In this document: piece by piece, positions 58,538-64,000 of the stretch | Numbering within the stretch: the first letter of the stretch is position 1 | Layout of the letters: every line of letters begins with the position of its first letter | Source of the DNA: Hirsutella rhossiliensis | Lineage: Eukaryota > Ascomycota > Sordariomycetes > Hypocreales > Ophiocordycipitaceae | Reading direction: 5' to 3' | Length of the DNA: 64,000 bases | Assembly (NCBI RefSeq): GCF_020360975.1 | Contig: NW_025408677.1 | Coordinates: forward strand, 496,001 to 560,000 | Translations under genes and position numbers: made by a program | Notes under the pieces: generated by a model | Seen by the model: the letters and a program-made list of their open reading frames with translations, nothing else | What the model was told of the DNA's origin: nothing | Databases searched by the model: none

Positions 58538-61500
58538 CTAGCCCGAGGAACCGGTCAAATCCCTTCCTAGTGCCTGGTTGATAGCCTTGCCCGCCGTGGG
58601 GCTAGCCTTAGGCGGTGTCGAGTACCTACCTTCCGGCAGTAGAAGGGTGTGTCGGTGATTTTCTCCTCCCGCAGGAGCATTCGATCCGGGCCTCTTCGTG
58701 GTTAAACCTCTCGTGGTAGTCGGCGAAGTCCCCGTGCCCGCTCCTCGCAGCGAGCAGGTGATGGAGGTGCTGTCGTTTGGTGTGCAGCTCGGGGGCACCC
58801 GAGCGAGGCCTTGAGCCCTAGGCTCTTGTAGCTGCTCAGGGCCCCGCGGCCCACCAGTCCTGGAAGTCGCGCCTGGCCGCAGCCTTGGCCTGTCTCTTGA
58901 TGTTCGCGTACGTCGGCGGCCTGTCCGGGCCGAGGCCCGGCAGCCCTCCTTTGCTAGCTGGTCGGCCCGCTCGTTGCCGGCGATCCCCGTATGGCCGGGG
59001 CACCAGCGCGTCCTGACGTCTCCGTGCCGAGCCGCGGCCTCAGCGAACTTCTCCGCCGCCGCTTGCGACGAGATCGATGGGCTGCCTCGTATGGCTCTTA
59101 TAGCCGCAGAGTTATCAAGGCAGACGACTATCCGGCACTGCTGGTCCGGGGTCCTGGGGGACCACGTGAGTGCCGCTCGAAGCCCCTCGAGGGCGCCTTC
59201 CACCTCTGCGTCGTAGACCTCAGCGAGTAGGACCCGACCGCTGCCGTAGGTCACTTCGCTGGGGCCTAGCCACACTGAGTACCCATACCCGCAGGCGCCG
59301 TCTTCGCTCTGCGAGCCGTCAGTGTAGACGATGAGGGTATCTTCAGGGCATACCCGGAGCCACGAGTTGAAGTCTCTCGCCGCCTGCGTTTTGTCTACGC
59401 CCCCTGTCGGGTCGGGCTGAGGGGGTGCTGGGGGGAGAAGTCGGGGCCTCGGAGCATGGGCCGTCATTTGGTGAAGACGCAGGAGTCTCGAGGCGTGCTG
59501 CTTCTGGGCCGCGCGAGGGGCCCGCATACCGTGCCTCTTCATTAGCTCCCGGCCAGGCGTTGGGAGGATGCTCATACGGGGTGTCAAGGGGTGCCGCTCA
59601 TCTAGGGAGCGTAGACGGACCGCGGCGCGTCTCTGAGCGTCTGCGAGGAGCAGCGTGGCAGGGGGGATCCCGGTCTCTCGGTGGAGGGCCACAATGGGCA
59701 TGGTACACCAGACGGGCGCGATGGCGCGCATCGCGACGTTTAAGGTCAGCTGGATCCTATTCTTCAGGTAGGTGATCCGCGACGGAACTAAGCGGGCAGT
59801 CCCCCACACAGGCCGAAGCGCCCCCGGGTACCATACATGGGCGCCGTATAAAGGATCGGGAGGACGCAGGCCGTGACCGCATGCCGTGTCGACCGGGAGG
59901 ATTCCGCGCCGGGTGTTTGAGAGGTTCTGGAGGAACCCTGCGGCCGTCATCGCCTTCGCGGCCCACTTCTCCACATGCGTGCGGAATGAGAGCTTTCTGT
60001 CGTACCAGACGCCGAGCCAGCGCAGGTCCTGCTGTGGCTCCTTTCTACGGACCCGTGCCAGACCGACGGCAGGTCCCCTTTGTATCTCGGTCTCGTGAAG
60101 TGGATGACTTCTGTCTTGCCCGGGTCGAACACTACGCCATTATCGGCTCCCCACTGGATGAGCTCACCCGCGGCGCGCGCCCGGGCGGCCGTCTCCTGTA
60201 GGGACCGGCCCCGGATCAGGTGGCCACGTCATCTGCGTAGCCGAAGCGCGAGTTCGGTTCCCCTGTCGAGTAGATGGGCACTGTATAGAGGAGGAAGAGA
60301 ATCGGGAGGCCGGGGAGCCCTGTGGCAGCCCGCACGTCAGGGGGGTTGTCGGCGTCGTTATATCCTCGAGCCGTATTCTGGCCGATCTCTGCTCCATAAA
60401 GCAGCCTGCCCACCGGACCAGGTTTGTTGGCCAGCCCTGTTCCCGTAGGCGTAGGAGGAGCCGGTTCCGCAGAACCGTGTCAAAGGCGCCCTGTATATCC
60501 ATCGTGATTAGCGTGGCGACTTTCCCCTCGGTGAGGGCCGTCTCCGCGTCGTGGAGCAATGCTAGCGCTAGGTCGAGCGCTGAACGTTTGGGCAGGGCAC
60601 CCGCATGCTGGCTGTGGATGACTCGTTGTGTGATCGCAGCCCAGGCTAGGCGCCGGGCTATTAGGCGTTCGAGTCCCTTGCCGAGGCAAGCTAGGAGAGA
60701 AATCGGCCTCCAGCCTCTCGGAATAGACAGGTCCCTCTTGCCAGGCTTAGGGATCATTACGACCTCTGCTGCGCGGAAACAGGCGGGGTGGTAGCCCAGG
60801 TGTAGGCAGCCTTCATATAGTCCCCTCACCGCCTCGCCGATGTGGTTCCAGACGCGACGCAGCATTCGGACCGTGATGCCGTCGATCCCCGGGGAGGTGT
60901 TGCCCGTAGAGGTGCAGGCGCATGCCGCATCCGCGAGCGTGACGCTGCAGTCGAGAGTCCTCCTGGGGCCAGCACCTCTGGGGCCCAGGGGTCCGGGATG
61001 TCGTCCGCGGCCCCGCGCCTTTCTAGGATCTCGACTCGGAGCGCGTTTGCCTTTTCCGTCTGGGTCTCGAAGACCTGGTCGCCTACCTGTATAGGCGGGG
61101 CCCGGAACGGGCTCGGTTTCCTCGACCACCGCATGATCTTATAGATATCCTGGTTGCTCTCGGCGCCTTCTAGAACAGTCTGCCAGAAATGTCTCTTACC
61201 CCGCCGTACCGCCCGGCGCAGCTCCCGCCGGGCAGTCTGGACCTCTCTGCCGTGCCCTGTGGGGTAGATCCGCCGCATAGCTCTTAGTTCGGCCGCTGCA
61301 CCGCGCACTGATCGTTCCACCATGGGGTGCCTCTCGCGTTCTTCCTGGGCCGTCGGCCCGCTGCGTCGGCCGCCTCTTGGAGTAGGCGAGACAGCGCCTC
61401 GGCCAGCCTCTCAGGCCTCTGGGCTCAACGGCCAGCCGGGGTAGTTCTGTGGCCCCAGCCCGCACAAGTTCCTCGAATCGCTTCATTTCTTCCTCGGAGC

Positions 61501-62224
61501 TTACCCTTGGTCTAGCTATCGTCCTTGGGGGAATCCGCCGGGGAGCGTAATGCTGATCGTGTAATGGTCCGAGCCGGTATGAAGGTGCTCTTCGATAAGC
61601 GCGTCAGCAGAGGGATATTGGCAAAGGCTAGATCAATGGTATTTCCGCGGGCGTGTGTGGCCTCGCCTGGCGTGGTGAGCAGTCCGAGCCCCTTGTCGGC
61701 CGCCCACTGGGCGATGTCCTTTCCGTTCCTCGCACTCCGGGCTCCAGGCTGCCAGGAGAAATGACAGGCGTTGAAGTCGCCCGCGATGAGGCATCTCTCG
61801 GGGACGTCCTGCTGGTGGAGGAGGTAGTCGAGTGGCTCGGGTGTCTTCGCGTGTCGATAGAAGTTGATAATAAGGGTGCTGTTTACCCGGAGCCACAGGA
61901 TATCACGCGTAGGGGCGGGGCAGAGTTGCTCTGCCCGTATATCTGGGTGGTTCCGGACATACGAGATCACTCTCGGGGCCTGATCCGGTTCCCAGGCGCG
62001 TTCTGGGGCGAATGCGTGGAAGGAGCGGTGCGTCTGGGTCCTGCAGGCTCCGCCTTCTTTTCTATCCAAACGTTCGGTTCCTGGATGAGCACGACGTCGT
62101 AGTCTTCTGCTTCCGCTAGTCGTAGGGCTATGCTATGATAGGCCCCTATTTTGGCCACGTTGGCCTGGAGAACTCGGATCGTCCTCCTGTCGCGAGTTGT
62201 TAGTGTTAGGGGCCTATTGTTCAT
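58538..62224 (-). pseudogene. LINE ORF2: endonuclease, reverse transcriptase, RNase H
   Basis: Starts at ATG 62224 (MNNRPLTLTTRDRRTIRVLQ). APE-type endonuclease: VLIQEPNVWIEKK, CLIAGDFNACHFSWQ and GNTIDLAFANIPLL. RT: TSPGIDGITVRMLRRV, VVMIPKPGKRDLSIPRGWR, RPISLLACLGKGLERLIARR, ITMDIQGAFDTVLRNRLL (Asp), CGLPQGSP and, in another frame, SRFGYADDVAT. RNase H: LIVYTDGSQSEDGACGYG, LAEVYDAEVEGALEGL, VCLDNSAAIRAIRG, RWCPGHTGIAGNERADQLA. Frames shift at about 62000, 61500, 61330, 61000, 60290 and 59960. The stop is at 58538. Confidence 0.9.
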
Positions 62225-63919
62225 AGGGGTCCAGGGATACGTTTCGTCGGCGCCTCTTCATAGGAGACTCGGATCTGTCTTCCTGTGGTGGAGGGAGCGT
62301 TGTGGAGTCTGGCGCCTGCGCGCTGGTGGGGGACAGCCGCTGGGGTCGACATTGCTGCTGCTGTTGCTGCTGCTGTTGCTGCTGCTGGTCTTGTTGCTTG
62401 CCTAGGCGGGCCTCGGCAGCTCTCATGCAGGGCGACGGGGTCGGTCCTTGGAGGGTTGGGGAGGCGGTCGCCGTGGCCCGTTCGAGCTCCATATTGGCTT
62501 GCCGGTATAGCTGAGAGCCGATCTTCCTTACGGCGTACTTCTCGATCTTGGAGAGCCGCACGAGTTGGCCGTGAGCGCCTGGGTCTGGCAGGGCACTCCT
62601 TATGGTCTGCCGGGAAGGGCCGGAACAGTTCGCGCACCTCTCCGGCTGCTTGCAGTCGTTATCGCGATGGTCTTTCCCGCCGCATCGTCGGCAGGCTTGT
62701 TTTCGGTCGCAGGCGTAGCGGGAGTGATAATCCCAACAGGTGTCGCACTGCGCGGGCCGGGCGGTCTTGGCGATCAGTCGGGCTAGTCGGCTGGTGCCGA
62801 AGAGCCGCCATCTCCTCTGTATCGCCGCCTGAAAGGACACAATCATTGTCACAGTGGGCTGGTCGGAGCTTTCGGGTATCTCTTAGCAATGTGCACATCA
62901 ATTGGTTCGGCACCTGTCTGGAGCTTGATCTCTTCTTTGATAGCTTGGTCATAGTCCACGGCGGCCCCCCAGATATCCGTGAGCTGCCTGGGGCAGTCGG
63001 CCACAGCGTACGTGTGCCACTTCTGGAAGCCTTCAACCGCCACGGCCCCGAGGCGGGCCGCCCAGTCGTCCTGCCGTTCCACAAGCAGGTCCCTCGCCTC
63101 CCGGTCTGAGGCCCGTATAGCCCATCCAGTCTTAACCCGGGCGATCTGTGGCATGCGTTCTGTCCCTAGGTTGAGAGTCTTAGCTACGTGAGCTCTGATG
63201 GCATGCCCCTGATAGCCCCATGCTGGGGACTTGTCGTCGAGCCGCACGAAGACACGCAGGTCATCTTTAGGCGGCTGGACCGGAGGCGCCTTCCGGGGCT
63301 TCGGGCCGAGGCGTGCCGGCAGGGGAGCCCTTGTCTGTGCCATCCCCTTCTGGGCCATAGCGGCGTAGGTCGGTGCGGTCCCGTCTCTGCCGTGGCGGTT
63401 GTTGACATTCTGACCGGCGCGTGTGGGCGCGCCGTTGAGCGCGTCGTCCCAGTAGCTAATGAAGCCGCGCGAGAATTCCTTCGCGAAGCTGAGCGCGTGG
63501 CCCGAGTTGAACTGGGCAGCCGTCTTGTCGAAGGCGGTGCAGAATGCGCGGAAGACGGCCAGCTTTGCCTGTTGTGCTTCCATCTGGTTGGCGATAAGTC
63601 TCTCTGCCGCGTGGGCAACCGTTACTGCTGGGCCTTGAGCCTCGGGCAGGTCGTCCGGCTCGTCGGTCTCGGTTTCGTCTGCTGCGTCTCCCATTACAGC
63701 ATCTAGCTGGTCGGTGTCGGTGTGGGCATTGTCGCTGTTCGTGGAGCCGAATGGAGAGTCGTCGGGTTGCTGTGCGCGTCGTGGCAACAGTAATTCGGCA
63801 AGACCCGCGCGTGGGGCCTGCCGGAGGAGCGCTTCTCTAGCTCCTGGGGCGTTCGTGGGAGTCATCGGCTCTTGTTCCTGGGGCGGCAGTCGCGCCTGGT
63901 CCGCGGGGTTGGGTGCCAT
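62214..63919 (-). pseudogene. LINE ORF1 (Gag-like, zinc knuckles, polyQ)
   Basis: Starts MAPNPADQARLPPQEQEPMT. A helical Gag-like middle (LIANQMEAQQAKLAVFRAFC, FSRGFISYWDDALNG) leads to VFVRLDDKSPAWGYQGHAIR and WHTYAVADCPRQL. After one frame break at about 62855 come zinc knuckles (CDTCWDYHSRYAC, CRRCGGKDHRDNDC, CANCSG), a polyglutamine tract and a basic end (KRRRRNVSLDPYEQ). The last bases TATGAACAATAG contain the ORF2 start codon, so the two ORFs overlap by 11 bp. ORF1 proteins bind element RNA (family knowledge). Confidence 0.88.
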
Positions 63920-64000
63920 CGCCGCCCTCAGCTTGCGCTCTGGAGGTAGTAGTAGTAGTAGTATTGATTACCGTCTGGGACATCCCTATGCCAGACATCC

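Larger units (their letters stand above)
58134..63989 (-). mobile_element. Tad1-like LINE with RNase H, 5.86 kb
   Basis: An 11-bp target duplication, GCCAGACATCC, lies at 58123-58133 and 63990-64000. The minus-strand order is ORF1 (63919-62214), ORF2 endonuclease, RT and RNase H (62224-58538), a 3' UTR, and a (TAC)n tail (plus: tag repeats at 58135-58157). Endonuclease-RT-RNase H order is that of fungal Tad/I-like LINEs. Several frameshifts break both ORFs. The 5' end unexpectedly starts with a copy of the element's own 3' terminus. Confidence 0.88.

Noticed and set aside
1..64000. Repeat-induced point mutation (RIP) as the main cause of gene decay
   Set aside because: The repeats are GC-rich, near-identical copies (A/C, D/E, B LTRs) differ mostly by small indels, and no dense C-to-T/TpA bias is evident by eye. 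A formal RIP index was not computed.

Overview
This is a transposon-dense segment of a filamentous ascomycete genome (Pezizomycotina, perhaps Sordariomycetes; the lineage is inference). The evidence is short spliceosomal introns of 60-85 bp with GTAAG donors, a secreted CAP/PR-1 protein, a secreted amidase, a tannase-family esterase and a short fungal bZIP protein. Around these sit typical fungal mobile elements: chromoviruses, copia, a Tad1-like LINE, hAT elements and Helitrons. Host genes are few; well over half of the window is mobile-element sequence.

Layout. 1-2773: minus-strand N-terminal part of a Helitron Rep-helicase with a long degenerate repeat region; its catalytic part lies beyond the left edge. 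2774-5304: mostly unrecognised sequence with one plus-strand Pro/Ser-rich reading frame. 5805-7640: C-terminal helicase fragment of another Helitron (minus). 7773-22264: a 5.46-kb chromovirus (A, minus) that holds four later insertions: a solo LTR at 8813-9004, a complete second chromovirus (B, 9722-15713) that itself holds a solo LTR, and a hAT element (19265-22096) inside the 5' LTR. 22564-23685: intact three-exon CAP gene (minus). 24683-25729: a hAT fragment fused to a Tc1/pogo-type fragment. 26816-28467: intact secreted amidase (plus). 28671-28964: solo LTR. 29508-30178: a small conserved-looking gene with a frame break. 30244-39386: a near-complete Helitron gene (minus) split by hAT D (34233-37086). 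39662-40009: a bZIP gene (minus) whose 3' end is replaced by short palindromic repeats. 41234-41863: hypothetical ORF. 42400-48211: near-intact copia element (minus) with one in-frame TGA. 48547-51403: hAT E, an inverted near-identical copy of hAT D. 51404-51796 and 57257-57679: two pieces of a tannase/feruloyl-esterase gene, split by chromovirus C (51797-57256, the sister copy of A) and cut off on its 5' side by hAT E. 57978-58124: a MITE-like inverted repeat. 58134-63989: a LINE (minus) between 11-bp target-site duplications.

Most insertions could be dated relative to each other from target-site duplications read directly in the sequence: AATAT for B, GGTAC and CGGCT for the two nested solo LTRs, GATACAAC and GGTCCGAC for two hATs, GTACC for the third solo LTR. 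The most unusual feature is a dispersed 19-bp arm, CCTTTCGTTCCTCAAGGCA, that recurs in at least six places, often as an inverted pair around a GC-rich inner hairpin (whole unit about 66-70 bp). I do not recognise it; it behaves like a tiny palindromic mobile repeat and has replaced the end of the bZIP gene.

Many apparent frameshifts in the transposon genes fall in homopolymers and differ between near-identical copies. Some may be sequencing or assembly errors rather than biological decay.
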